The notes beneath the pieces were generated by a model. It was not told the DNA's origin and made no database searches. It saw only the letters and a program-made list of their open reading frames with translations. Position numbers and translations under genes: made by a program. Below, piece by piece: positions 1-12,205 of a DNA stretch of 64,000 bases. The stretch lies in contig NC_134999.1 in assembly GCF_051020985.1 (NCBI RefSeq), positions 38,873,660-38,937,659 of the forward strand, given 5' to 3'. This DNA is from Nomia melanderi (taxonomy: Eukaryota; Arthropoda; Insecta; Hymenoptera; Halictidae). The first letter of the stretch is position 1. Every line of letters begins with the position of its first letter.

Positions 1-315
1 ATGAATTCCAAGACTGCTCAGACAGGACTAGGTTCCTCCGAAGACTTACCGAAACAATCGAACGTCGTTTTGCAATTCTCAACATCTCTTCCCCTTAACA
101 TCGATGACACCTTTAGCATCTCGTCCCTTCCATCTTCACCTAATTCTCCAGGCAATATTCTCTCTTGTATCGCTGTGTCTCTCGTACAACGCGACGTTAC
201 GGAGGGAAAGTGTACGTGCAACCAGACGCGTCAGCCAACTCGAAAGCTACGTGCCTGTAGGATGCTTTCGCGGCTGCGCGGCCGGATGAATGACGAAATT
301 AAGACTGTCCCGTAA
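1..315 (+). other. Open frame at left window edge, coding status unknown
   Basis: Frame 1 is open from the first base of the window to a stop at 313-315 (104 codons). The peptide is rich in Ser, Pro and Thr in its first half and in Arg in its second half. I see no domain, signal peptide or membrane segment. The ATG at base 1 is only the window edge, so the frame may continue to the left. No strong splice donor sits near its end. A chance open frame is the more likely explanation. Confidence 0.1.
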
Positions 316-1964
316 CTCACCGACGCCCCTGTCCTCTCTCGCCCCGTTCGTCCCCCTTCAGCCCTCTGTTTTCTCATCTCGACGCGGTCCCTACTGAGGG
401 ATTAGCATTTCAAACTCCGAGGCGACCGCGAAGGCCCGGTTCATCCTTTTGTCTCGAGCGGGCAAGGTGTCGCCGCGAGAAGAAATCAGCGCGAGAGGGA
501 CGGCGAACGGGTGAACCGGTAGCCGTAGCGACTCCGGGGGATAACGCGCATTAGGGATCGTTACAATGGGCGAGTGAGTGTCTTCGACGGCACAGGTGAC
601 TGTGGGAATGACCGTTGAGTCCCGGACAGGTTGAGGCCGGTTCGAAACCGTTGGACGTGTGAAAAACCTTGACGAGAGTGTCGCAGAAAACCTACTCGGG
701 AAGAAATCGCTTTTTTCCGGGGAACTGCGAGCCCCTGGGAGATTGGGGATACTGCCAACCGGCGGGATGCGACGAGGGTTGGTCGCAACTTTACCGAGGT
801 AAGAACTTTTCTAGTCGAAACGACGGAGCAACAATTATTTTAGAGGAAGGAATAATTCTTCGCGAGGAACAATGAAATCCTAATGAAAAATCCAACGATT
901 TCCGCTACGTTGAAATTGGAATGTCTAAATATTCTTGAAATCCTTCACCGAGCATCTGCGAACTCGCTGTTTTATTCGTCGGGAACGGAGTCGTGATACG
1001 CCGAAAGAAGAAAAAAGTATTCGATGGAAAGACCAGTAGAAGAACAATAAACTCACGCGTTACTCCGGAAGCGCTCGTTTCCTGGATTACTCAAAGACGT
1101 TGAACGCGCTTCTGTGGTAGCCTCAATGGCGTGATTAAGTCGCGGTTCGTGAACCGGCATTCTCATGAAAGACCAGCGTCCCATCTAATGCCGGCGATCC
1201 ATCATCCGCCTTTGGCGGAGCTGTTGGTACCACCGACCCCGTCCGACTCGAGACGTTCTGAATATAACGCTGAGCCGTTCTCGACGCGCCACTTCGGCCC
1301 GCGATCACGAACAAACGGCCGCTAATTAATCCTACCTATGCACTTCTGTTCTCGTCTAGTACAATGGGAGTTCCATTCGCCTCTAGTGGCACCGAACAGG
1401 CCCCCGAAAGTATCCGCGGTTAAAGCAATAACGCGACGCAAACAAGGGTAGCATCACCGGGCCAACCGATCGCGTCGAAAACGCGAGCCAACAGAGCCGC
1501 TTTCATGCCCCCGTGCTCGATCGGAGCCGCGGAACAGTAGTATTTTTGTGCCCCGTCCAGCCACATGCCACGCCGATAAAAGTGCCATTGAGTATCACGC
1601 GGAACGCGAGCGTTATCGGCCGATCGATAAATGCCGGCACAATGAGTCCTGGGAAATATTGGGACCAGCGTCGCTGATAAAGAGAGAAGACTGGCATTTT
1701 TATTGACGGCAGGGTGTCCGTGGATGGGGTGAATGGTACCTTGTGCCTTATGGATAACGACCTCTTTTCACGCCGACTGCCGTTCCAATGAACGCCTTTA
1801 ATTTACATATCGGGCCCGTGTTTATCCGAATCGATCCTCTAAAGTCGCCATTCCGGCGTTTTCTGTCGGCGCTCGACTGTTCGAAATGTCAATTACCGAT
1901 CGTTCGTGTCCCTTTTGAAACCCGGTTTCTACGATCGAATTATGTGATCCGCCAAGATCAACAG
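1..1964. other. Non-coding stretch, CpG-rich at first
   Basis: Apart from the edge frame, I see no gene. Two small perfect inverted repeats stand out: CGGTTC-GT-GAACCG at 1143-1156 (Grainyhead-like half sites face to face) and TCCGCC-TTT-GGCGGA at 1205-1219. All other open frames are short and show no recognisable protein. Confidence 0.65.
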
Positions 1965-2223
1965 GGTATACTTTTCGCGAATCGTTTGATCCTCGTCCTC
2001 TAACGATCGGGTTATGATTCTCTGACCCTTTTAAATTTGATTCCTCGGTTCGAGCATTAGGAGTGATTTGAAAAGATTTCGCGCCCGAAAGGTATACTTT
2101 TCGCGAATCGTTTGATTATCTAACGACAGACGTATTTTAACACGTTTCCAAACGTATTTCTCGAAATTATCTAATTTCAAAACACCTCCTTCCCGAGGGT
2201 ATATTTTTCGCGAATCGATGCAT
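1965..2223 (+). repeat. Three diverged copies of a TTCGCGAATCG repeat
   Basis: A 26-bp unit beginning GGTATACTTTTCGCGAATCG occurs at 1965-1990 and 2091-2116 (identical). A diverged copy occurs at 2198-2223, where GTATAC has become GTATAT and the 3' end differs. Start-to-start spacing is 126 and 107 bp. Copies 1 and 2 are also followed by CTAACGA, 10 and 2 bp downstream respectively, so the repeat unit is probably longer than the conserved core and has decayed. The core contains the palindrome TTCGCGAA. This looks like an old local tandem duplication or a small family of spaced protein-binding sites. Confidence 0.75.
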
Positions 2224-4961
2224 CGTTAGAAAGACTCCGGATGTTACCAATAATTAGTAAGTAGTAATTCTATTAGTTCTTCGTACGATCCTTCTTTCCG
2301 TCTCGCCAAATTAATTCCAAAACACTTCGAACAAGAAACAGAGTGGCGTCCTCTGGCGATTCAGTTATTAAATAAATTAAATCACGTGTCACAGGGATTC
2401 AAAGAATATTTGTGAATCCCATCGCGAGATTACGCATCGCGCGGCGGCGATTAGCGGAAATTAAAGATACGGTGGCCGGCGTGATGCGATAGCCGGTCGT
2501 AAAAACGGCTAAGGTAAATATTGAGCCTGCGGTTTTCAGGGCAAACCAGGTTGTTTTCGCTGGTCTTTATCTTGTACCTGCGCACCGCGGGGATTAGGAT
2601 CAGCATTTAGAATCGGGGGTGGAGGAACGGTTAAGCGAGAGACGAGATTCGCGTCATGGCCGTGCTGTCCCTTTTTCCCTTTTTTTCCAGCGGTTTTTTT
2701 TTACGTCTCTTTCCTCTTCCTCGTGTTTCGGTTAATGCGAGTTTTATCGACGGTCGCCGAACGAGGTGTGCCCCGCCGATAGAAGACGAAAGGTGGCCGG
2801 GGGATTAACGTGTTTAATCTTGCGGTTACAGAGTAAATAGCGGGAAGGAGGTAGATAGATGATGAGAAAATGGGTAAGCCGGTTGCGGTTTGAATCACAA
2901 AGCTCCAGCCGGTAAAACTTGCGGTTTCGGTTGTCGTCTTTTACGAGGATCCACGTGCTGGCTGCGCGTTGCGTTTACAATGTCGAACGGCTATAAAATG
3001 GCCGACCGAATTCGGTTTGGTGAACGTGTTATACAGTGGACGGACGTCTCTTCTTTTTCATCTGTCGTTGAACGGTTTGCCGTTTCGGAGAAATTCGTTC
3101 TATTGGAATATCGCGCTTTTGAGATTGAATAATTGCTCGAGGAATGAGGAAGAAAGCGTATAAGGAGAGACAGAGTCGTTGGAAGATATAACGAAGCACG
3201 AAAGACGAGTTATCTCGTGGTACTGGTTAAAACGGTCGACAATGGAGGCTCCGTTGCACTAAGAACCAAAGATACGTACGAATTAGAGGCTTACGATAAA
3301 TCACGCGAAGCCGGCCCTAATGAAGTTCACGAAGAGGTCTTATTGTACGCGGATAAGACGGAAATGGTCCCGATAAAGTGGATGTTGGATCCAGCGAAAC
3401 AGTTCCATTTGCGCGATCGCATAGCCGCGAGTGCCTCTCTCGGGACAGTCTTATCGAAAGCTCGATCGTCTAATACTCGCATTAGTTAAATGCTCGGAAC
3501 CGGTTATTAGTAACATTTAGCCATTATACGGGACTGGCATATCTCGTGGCCGGTGTCTCGCCAGGCCGAACGGCCGAGGATTATTAGGCTTTTTCCAGTG
3601 CAACGTTAATATACGTCGTGCTCCGGCCGTGTATAATAATTGTATTATGCCGCGCAATCTCGCGGACAGCGAAATTTTAGACATTGGTATCTTGTCCATC
3701 GGCGTCCCGCGGAACGTTATTACGTGTAATAGAGTCTATTAATAGGCGACCGTTCTTTTTGCTAAATATATTTTTCGTGTATTAAGCATCGGATCCCCTT
3801 AAATTATTCCGATATCAATCTTTACGCTGGGTATCCGGTTAATCAGCCTGATTTATTGCCTCGTTTAAAAATCCGGGCCCTGGAATAATTAGACATGCTG
3901 ACTGAAATAATTACTAGTTCCCTGGAATCCCGCCAAGACAAATGTCACGAATATTTTGAAGCGGAATGAATGGCCAAATGCGTGCAACTGGTTTTCTAGA
4001 AGAAAGACTCTGTTTTATGTATCAGAGAGCGCTCAATTAGAACCTATGTACAGGAAATGCAGTAACAGAAGATTATCAGTGGACCGTAGAAATTCGTGAA
4101 ATATAATTTCACGATAAGAGAAGCTTTCTTTAATCGAATCTTTTCATCGAATGTAATATTAGCGGATACATTTATTTTCCATCGAGCCAGCCGTGTCTCG
4201 AATGAAACTCGCTGGACGTGTTCGAGGAAATAACGCGTGTATCGAGCACGCGGATCTTTCGTGGAAATCTCCGAGCCAAATTTTCCCTCGCACAAAAACC
4301 CCTCCTATATTATTGAACCACCTATCTGCCGTCTCTTATCTGTCGCCTTCCAATATACAACCGATCCTCCCTCGATATCTCACGAAGGTAAAGATTGCTG
4401 GCATGCCACGTACACGCACATCAAGTGTGTGCACAGAGAGTTTCCTTTTCTATCTATGGTGATCCCATGGGACCCGATCCATATTTGCGTTTGCCACAAG
4501 GTGCGTCGTCACCCTGCGCGATTGTCACGGTCGTTTCATGGACTGTCACCTGCCAAATTGGCAAACAGTCTTATCGGGAACGAGTACGGAAAGTGTCATT
4601 CGTACTGGACGTAACGTTCCGATCGTTTTTTCCCTGTCTGCTCGATATATTAGTGAATTTGATTTCTCATATATTCGAAAGAATAAAAGAAACTAGTTGG
4701 AAATGTCACCGGCTTCGCGAACGATTGATTTATTTTATGAAGAGAAACCGATCAACTGTAAAGATTTCCTATTGATTTGAATGGAATCAAATTCTGTTGG
4801 AAATGATCTAACCGAGTTCGTTTCGAGAAGAAGACCAAGGAAGCGCGGAAGGGACACGGGTAGATAAAAAAAGAGGCAGCCCCGCCGAAGATGGAGGTTT
4901 CCTTCTGAAAAGAGGGAACGTATACCGACCTGCGGTTACGAATCATCCTTGCGGGATCTCG
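2224..4961. other. Non-coding stretch
   Basis: No recognisable gene. Three short TTGCGGTT words occur at about 2821, 2882 and 2918. A pyrimidine-rich stretch ending in AG (2671-2690) resembles a 3' splice site but is followed by a T9 run, not a credible exon. A Grainyhead-like AACCGGTT lies near 3497. The rest is ordinary mixed sequence, AT-richer after 3700. Confidence 0.6.
2890..3489 (+). other. Frame open except for two close stops; possible degraded ORF
   Basis: In one frame, translation is open from 2890 to a TAA at 3130-3132. A TGA follows at 3145-3147, then the frame is open again from 3148 to 3489. The residues on either side of the 18-bp interruption are well mixed (acidic, basic and hydrophobic), unlike the Arg/Ser-dominated chance frames elsewhere. 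I recognise no family. The second part lacks an early ATG. A TATAAAA word at 2992 overlaps the first part and argues against both readings at once. This could be a decayed coding segment or chance. Confidence 0.12.
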
Positions 4962-5018
4962 TTCTCTCTCTTTCCCTCTTTTTCCCTCTTTTCCCCTCTC
5001 ACTCTCTCCTTCTCTCTC
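4962..5018 (+). repeat. 57-bp polypyrimidine tract
   Basis: Positions 4962-5000 are all C or T (39 bp). A single A follows at 5001, then 17 more pyrimidines. The tract is built from CTCT and TTTCCCTC units. Such tracts can form triplex (H-DNA) structures and on the other strand supply GAGA-type sites. No 3' splice AG follows directly. Confidence 0.9.
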
Positions 5019-7659
5019 GGCCCGTATCGTTTTTAAACACCGGTTAATCCGAAGACACGACAAACGAGACGCGATAAAACATGTCCTCCAGGTTGGGCAC
5101 CGTGGAATGCGGCTCATCGTCCTTTGCCCGGTGGAAACACCGATGATAACGACCAAACAAAACCGAGTTGTCGCGATAAACCAGGTCGCGACAGGTCGGA
5201 GGAATCCTCCGCAAATAGAACCTCGATCCTTCCGGCCTCGTGAGAAGCATTCATAACTCCGCGTCGCGACATAGAAAATGATTATGTCTGACTGGGATGA
5301 ATATTAAATCATTATCATAAATTTATTGATTCTTAAATCAAACTCAAAGTAAAAGGATTCATACGAAAAGTAGTACCGAAGTTAACTGACTATCCTCGTG
5401 GAATTTCTTTTCGAGATTCGCGTACAATGGAAATTCAATAGTGGGACGATCCGATCATTCGTCATCCGAGAGTTAATCGGCGGACATCGCGGGAAAGGTT
5501 GGCTCCTCTTCACTGGGCGCCCGTAAATAATTCTCGAATGGAATTTTAATTGAAACCGTTACCGTTCCGTCTTCCTTTTTCTCCGTTTCTTTCGCGGTGT
5601 CACGTGGCCCCCGCTGCAGGCTTCGCGCGGGAGGAAGACGTCCGTTTCGCGGACCCTGCGATTTGTCTGTGTAACTCGGCTGACAGGGAATCTTCGCGGG
5701 GGCAGCGATCTTAATCCCGATCGAGGAACTGACAGTCGTTAGTTTAATCATTGTCCTCCTTGAATTTCTCTTTAGCGTTTCACTAATGTCGGTCATTAGC
5801 GGAGTTAGCATTGGCAATTTCTTTAGCGTTATATTTCCAAATTGATGAGATTGGCAAATATTTTGGAAGAACAGCTGAACTGGAATGACGAAATTAACTC
5901 GGAACCCTTTTATATTTTAGTCCAGTGGTACTTTGTTTCTGGAAATAATATAAAATAACCTGGTTGAACTTCTACAAGTGAAAAGCTTCTGGAAGCTCAA
6001 AAGGCTGAGGGTGGAATATAGGTAAGAGTCGGGAACGTTTATCGATCTGTTTTCACCGATGCGAAGTGGCTTACAGAACAGGCCACTTTTCGTGGGGAAT
6101 AGAATCGGTCCGCGCAAACTGGGAGGGTCGAAAGCGCCTTTAAGACCATTACGAAACCGGTCTTTAGTTTCACAGACTTCGGTGGGGTACACGTAGCGAA
6201 GGGCCCGTGGAGATCACCTCGGGGTAGTCAAGGTGTCGGTTACGTCGGTGTCAATTAGGCCCACCGTTCGGAGGCGTGATCGACCGTGAAAAATGCCTGC
6301 GGTCACTTTGTTGGATCTTGTAAATCACATCTTATTGATTCCACGTCACCTTTCTTAAGGAGCAGCAGTGTAAAAAAGTTTCATCCTTTACTCTTACTCG
6401 AAGGTTAATGACAAAAGGTGTTCCCTCTGAACAGATACTTTAAAAACTAGGACAAAAAACGTAGATGAAATTAGCTAAACATATAATCAATGAATTCAAG
6501 TATTTTTCAAATAATTCTCATCATAATTTTCACCTAGATAGCCTCTTCATTTTTTTTAAATTGAAGGTGTTCGAAACGGAAAAAGTAGAAAATTACAAGA
6601 TGCTAAGATATCCGTTTCACGACGATGGAAAAATGAACGCGTCAAGTTTAGACTGCACCACTTGCTTCGAAGAATAAACAGAAACGCGGAAAGTCTTTTT
6701 CGGAAACTGATTTTCTTGACGCCACCGATAACCGATCGCCGGCAAACACGTCGTGAGCGTTTACCGATATCGTGACCCTTCTTAAAATAGTTCATCGAGT
6801 AGAGTACCACCTGCCGGCCCACGCACCGCCGCGGCCGAAATAATCAGGTACGAGTCTATTGGCCCATTAGAGTGCATGATACATCGTATTAGCTCGTGGC
6901 AAGGAACACGATGCCATTAGGGAGATTGAATCGGTTCGCCTCGTGCGGAGAGAACGGGTCAGGCAGTGAACAAGAGAGAGAGAGAATTAGACGAAGTGTG
7001 GAGGAGAGAGAAGGAAGGCAGCGCCAACGAAGAAGGGAGAATATGTTTATCTGCGTCATATAAGCATACGTAAGATGGGGTAGAACCGTGACCATGGGTG
7101 TAACCAAAAGACCACGTGGCCGGAGAGCATGTGTTTTCGGAGTGAGTAGGTACTTTTCTGCCATCTGCTTCGGAAGCCTTTGGACCGATAGGTGTGGTGT
7201 GTTTGATAAATACTTCGGAGGGGAAATAGACGATCGCACGAATCAGACTAAGAAATTAATAGGACGACCACTAGAGAACGAGGAGCGGGGGGTGAAGATA
7301 CGATTCTAAGGACTCTTATCGAACTGTTACATTATCGCGAGTAAAATGAGATGCTAAAGATTCTGAAAGAATTTTAACCGTTAATAAGGGATGAAACAAT
7401 ATTCCAAGAACTTCAGCTCGTTAAAAAATGATCTAAGAACACTTGAAGCGAAAAGAATCGAATCTAATGAACAAAACGAATTCTTTCCCAGTCTCCATTT
7501 CCCAAACTAACCCACAAGATCCAAGTAACACACCTTCCCCATTCAAGCGACTCATTAAAAATTCCTCCCGAAGACGATGAATGACCGACCTGCCGCGATT
7601 TAAAATAAAGCAGGGGTCCGGCGATCCGAATTCCTTTACTTGTTGCTTCCTTGAATGAG
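5019..7659. other. Non-coding stretch
   Basis: No recognisable gene. An (AG)n run lies at 6973-6985 inside a purine-rich patch (6955-7020). At 7091 an ATG in fair context (ACCATGG) opens a short frame containing KRPRGRR, which resembles an AT-hook core, and runs into a GTGAGT word near 7142. I judge this coincidental. The other frames are chance. Confidence 0.6.
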
Positions 7660-7681
7660 CCCTGCCCACCCCCCTCAGCCC
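7660..7681 (-). other. G-quadruplex motif on minus strand
   Basis: Plus-strand C tracts CCC-TG-CCC-A-CCCCCC-TCAG-CCC give at least four G3 tracts with loops of 1-4 nt on the minus strand, which meets the standard quadruplex consensus. Confidence 0.6.
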
Positions 7682-7843
7682 TCCTACTTCCGGCAGGAAG
7701 GTCTTCGACCGTCTCAGCTCGCCGGGTCCGGTTCCGCGGAGCCAGGGCCATGAATGAACGTTTCGCGACAATGCGAATTCACCCTCATGGAAGGGTTGCA
7801 ATTAGACCGCCACGCGTATTGCCCGGGAGCTGGTTCGAGCGGA

Positions 7844-7882
7844 CCCGTGCATCTGCTCGGCATCTGCGGACAGATGCACGGG
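7844..7882. other. Perfect 12-bp hairpin with an alternative inner hairpin
   Basis: CCCGTGCATCTG (7844-7855) is perfectly complementary to CAGATGCACGGG (7871-7882), leaving a 15-nt loop. The loop contains a second GCATCTG (7860-7866), which can pair instead with CAGATGC (7871-7877) across a CGGA tetraloop. The element can therefore fold as a 12-bp stem or as a 7-bp tetraloop stem, but not both. The stem is too short for a typical microRNA precursor, and it does not look like a bacterial terminator. Confidence 0.75.
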
Positions 7883-10133
7883 CTCCCCGGTCGTCTCTGC
7901 GGCGCGCGGAGACGTCGCGTCGCGTCGCTCTAGAATGCCCGGAAATGAAATTCTAAACACCCTCTCCTCCTGGCCGGGGCTCGCGTCTGGGCCGCCCTTC
8001 TTTCCATAACCACCTATGCAAGTCTGCCCGTCATGAACAATGCGCGGCGAGCTGACTGTGCGCCCCGGTGAAACGCGCCTCGTGAATCATGGGCGGCGCG
8101 AAGATCACTTATTTGCCCGCGTATGAGGTTACACGCTTCCTCTCTCTCGCCTCTTCCTCGCCACCCTGTTGCTTATTCTCTCCCGCCCTCCATTTTTCCC
8201 TCGTTTTTTTTTTAATTCGCCGGAGTTTTGTGAATCTCGGCGGAATACGAGTTGCTGGGCGCCGATCCAGGTGGATAAAGAGGATCAACGGTCGCCGCGG
8301 ACCTTCGGGCAGACTCCTTTTCGGCGACTTCCTGTTGGCAACCGACTTCTCGGTCGCTCGAAGGTGTTCGTCGGAAAATAATGACAGCATTAATGGACGC
8401 AGTAAGGGGGTTCCCTGACGCGTGACGCTTTGGCGTATTATTTTTGGGAAACTGTCGACACCCCTTCCACGATTTCTCTCGGACGGGGTTGACACCCTGG
8501 CGTTCGACGAATCGGAAGGCTTCGGGGAAACGACAACACGAGGTGTTTTCTCGGGGAGACGCTTTAAGGCGCCGACGCTTATGCAGCACGTAACTCACCC
8601 GCGGTCGGAAATAGAGTGGCTTTCTGGTAGGGGTGGCGCACGCGTCAGGGTTTCCTGTTTTACGGAAAATCCTGGAACTCGGTCCTATTTTACGGCGTGC
8701 GGCCTTCCATGGGGCTAAATTAAGCCTGCTCGAGTAGTGGGAAGTATTAATTGAATACCATCGATGTCATCGATGAATCCAAAAGGTATTAAAGTATATA
8801 GGTGTGCCGAAATTGATCGTAAATAACAATTGATCCATAAGAAGATAAAGAATTTCATCGATGCCTTCCATCAGGAATTCAGAATTAGAGCTAAACTGAT
8901 CACAGGGGATGAAAGTGAAGCTCGAAGGTAGAATATCCGTCGCCTGAACCGTCGAAAAGTGAAATCCTGCGGCAAGAATCCCGAGATTCTTCCAGTCGGC
9001 GAGACAGACGACATTGCGGTTTTCCTTTCAATGTGCCCCGCCGTGGAAGAGATTTCAAGAAGCGTGAAGGGGAGGGTTCCTCGGCGGCACGCTTCTCGGA
9101 AACTAGGTCCTAAGATCAACCAACCGACAGATGCAAAAATTGCTCGGAGAATCGATGCCCCGCTGCCTCACCTGTCCACACACTTCTTCCTTGCTCCGTT
9201 CCATCTCGAAGGTTGTCGCCAGGACCGCATCCTGCAGGTTCAAATCCGAGGAGAACTTCTGCCGAGTTCACGGGCGGATTCGTCGGACGAAGGAACCGTC
9301 GGACGCGATTCCGTGCCTGTGTCACCTCGACTGCTAGTTCCTCCGACAAAAGAAGTGCCCGGGGCTGCTTTGTCGGTTCCTTTGCCCGGTTCTTTGTGAA
9401 ATCCTCTCTATTCAGAGGCATGGACCATTCATGGTACGCACCGTCTAAGAACGGAGCGCGGCAAGTGCGTACTGGCTTGCGTAAACGGTGCACAAGTGTA
9501 CAGAAAGGACCAGGTTCTGGCGATCCTCCGGCGAAAGGGACTTTTAAAGTCCTCCCCCGGACGACCGATGCTCGCCGCGAGGACTTTAAACTCAGCTGTA
9601 CTCGCTGTTCGACGGTTAACCCGCTTGCTTCTTGTCATTTGAAATCGAAGACTGATCTGCGCATTTCTATCCTATCTTTGAATTCTTATATTTCAGTTAT
9701 AACTTTGCGGTAGCTTCTGATTCTCTCAGGAGAAGTAGAAAGCTAAAACTCGACAAGAGACTTGCTCTTTATGGAAGATGTTCTATAACTATTGGTACAA
9801 CTTATTAGTTCTTAAGCGTTTACCATTTTTTATTTCGATGTTTACCGATTCAAGACTGCCACTTTTGTTTCCAGAACGTTCAATCCGTGTGACGGACTCC
9901 GAGAACGATGCAGGCAGTTGCATTCGGCGCCCCCAGCCGACAAACACGAAAGATACTTCCTACACGATGTTTAGAGACGGACCCTCGACCTAGATGGGTC
10001 CTAATTTCGGTGGGCCCTTAAAAGAAAATACTCCACCCAGCCAGGAGAAGGGGCTAAAGTGCAAGGGGCAAGCGAGGCCACGTGGCCCTGCGCGTGCCGG
10101 AAGTGACCAACCGGATGCAGACATCTGAAACGG

Positions 10134-10165
10134 TCTCTCTCTTTCTTTCTCTCCCTCTCTTTCTC
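10134..10165 (+). repeat. (CT)n-type pyrimidine run
   Basis: An uninterrupted 32-bp C/T run made of TCTC and TTTC units. Simple-sequence tract. Confidence 0.9.
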
Positions 10166-12181
10166 ATCCCGTCCAATCCTTCAGTCAGCTTTGTTCTTCC
10201 ATGGATTATGCTGATCTCAATTCGAAGAGTTTTTCACCTCTTTAGAAGAAGGGTTGCTAAACGCCAGATACGCCTCTCGATAAAGCGACATCTGTTCCTG
10301 GGTGGCTTTGTTCCGGAGGAAGTGCCTTGCAGATTAGAAAGCGAATAGCGACACAGTAACGATTTCATTAACGGTTGGAATTTGAAAATAATACTGGAAC
10401 GTGTAGAAGGCTATCGTAAAGGTAACAATTCTAAAAGGTCGATATAGGTTAATGGAAAAACATGTAATTAGACATATAAATGTTTAAGTACCTAGACAAT
10501 GTTCACTTTAGAATGGAATCTGTTACTTGTCTAAAATGAATCTCTTCCAGAAAAGTGGGCAGGATGGCGTATATAATATTTCAGTGAATTTCCGAGCTAC
10601 GGAAAATTAGGCAGACTCAATGGACCAGAGGAAATCTCGAAGGAACCTGACGGAATCCAAGGGAAACGTCGAGTGGAAGAAACAGTTGTTTAAAAAGGAG
10701 AGTGGCACACTTAAAGTTTTCAGCGGCCGCGTAACACGATCCCGGCCGTCTGCTTCGCCTTCGGCGGACGCTTATTAGCAAAGTACTCGAGGGCGGGTGC
10801 ACTTGACCGCAGGAAGCGGTCGGATTTTGTTTTTCCTCCCTGGCCAAACAAGTGTTTTCAAGAAAGACCGTCAGCTACCTTCCGCGTACCATTTTACCAA
10901 AGGAATATTATCCAAGAGAAAAACTGTTCGGCGGAGTCATTGATTCATAGTTGTCAACCATTTTCCTACGCGAAAATCGAACGAGGTAACAATGAGCCTT
11001 TTGGGCCCCGGCACGCAAGCTGGCTGAGAAGAAACCATTCAGAGTGAACTATTTTCGTCTGAATTCAACCCTTGTGCATATCGTTGCCCCTCTCTTTCAC
11101 TCGGACCAGGACGACTTTCACCGATGGCACGCGTCCGTTTTGAAATCCCGGCTGTAAGGGGGGCGAAGCCACACGCCACGCGGAAACGCTCATGCGTCCT
11201 CTGCCCTTGTTATTGTCGCGCACATGCGCCCACCCCTCCCGAGCCGATGGTGACCGTTGAACTTCACGCCGTACGCTACAATCGATGTTTCATTCCGATC
11301 GGGCGCCAACATCGTAGATCTCTTCTTTATTGAGTTGAGACTTCTATTCAATTACACCTATCCAAAACTGCCCGTATACACTCTACAAACTTCTAGTCAT
11401 AATTAGTCATTTAACAATGGTCAAAGCTAATCAAACCAAGACTAGTCTCCAACGATTCACTTTCAATGAAATGGAATTCATAACGGAAGCCATGGAATTC
11501 CGTTAAACTCCGGTATCTCTACACGCCCCGAAAAAAAGAATCTGCAACATCTAGCCCTCGAACTCCAACACCTTTCGCTGCACAGCCGTTTCGGAAACAA
11601 CGGCCAGGCAAGAACAACAGAAACCCGATCCACTCGGTCCTCCCTTAAACCGGTGAAAAGGTATCGACTGATCTGGATCGGTTCAACCCCCGGCCGAAGC
11701 AAGAAGTCTGGTGACGCTCATTCAAGAAACCGTAATCGGATGCAAGTCTCGGGGAGGTTGCACGTGACCTCCCGAGGTTTTCCGGTCGCGGCGAACGAGG
11801 GCGAGGAGGAAGGAAGAGGGGGAGTAGTCAGCTTGAACGGCGAGCACGTCTCAAGACGTTCTCGATGAAAAATAATGGCGGTGCCGGTGGGGAGGAAGAG
11901 CCGGAGGAAGAGTAGAAGTACACCGCCCCCGCTCGTGTGGGGCACGCGCCCGCCACGAACCTAAGGGGAGTCCACACCTGCCCCTGCGGCTCATTGTGCG
12001 CCGAAAAAGCCGGCGGCCAACCCCCTCCTAGACAAAACTAGACCCCCGTGCAGGGGCTGCTAGGATCCGTGCAGCCTAGCCGTCCAAGCATCTGCTGGAA
12101 TCTGCGACGAGGGATGCGACGAGGGCGATAGGTTATTATTGGCATTGTGCGCTCGGCTTGCCTACAGCGTCAGACCCACCG

Positions 12182-12205
12182 ACATGTGTGCACACGCGCG
12201 CGCAC
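12182..12205. repeat. 24-bp alternating purine-pyrimidine run
   Basis: Strict purine/pyrimidine alternation for 24 bp, passing from CA/TG steps into CG steps. This is the classic composition for Z-DNA. A second ACATGTGTG word follows at about 12230, and CACATGTG there is a perfect palindrome. Confidence 0.85.

Larger units (their letters stand above)
7682..12181. other. Non-coding stretch with CpG-rich segments
   Basis: No recognisable gene. The 7.7-8.7 kb part is CpG-rich with a pyrimidine-rich patch and a T10 run at 8204-8213. A short GCGTC repeat sits at about 7912-7928. The octamer CATCGATG occurs twice in tandem at 8759-8775 and again at about 8857. Open frames on both strands around 9.0-9.5 kb mirror each other and show no family signature. 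Confidence 0.6.

Noticed and set aside
7091..7142. ACCATGG start followed by KRPRGRR (AT-hook-like) and a GTGAGT donor
   Set aside because: Only about 17 codons. The Arg/Lys-rich motif is easily produced by CpG-rich DNA and there is no other support.
9237..9247. GGTTCAAATCC, a tRNA B-box match
   Set aside because: Flanking bases do not form a T stem and no acceptor stem or A box is present.
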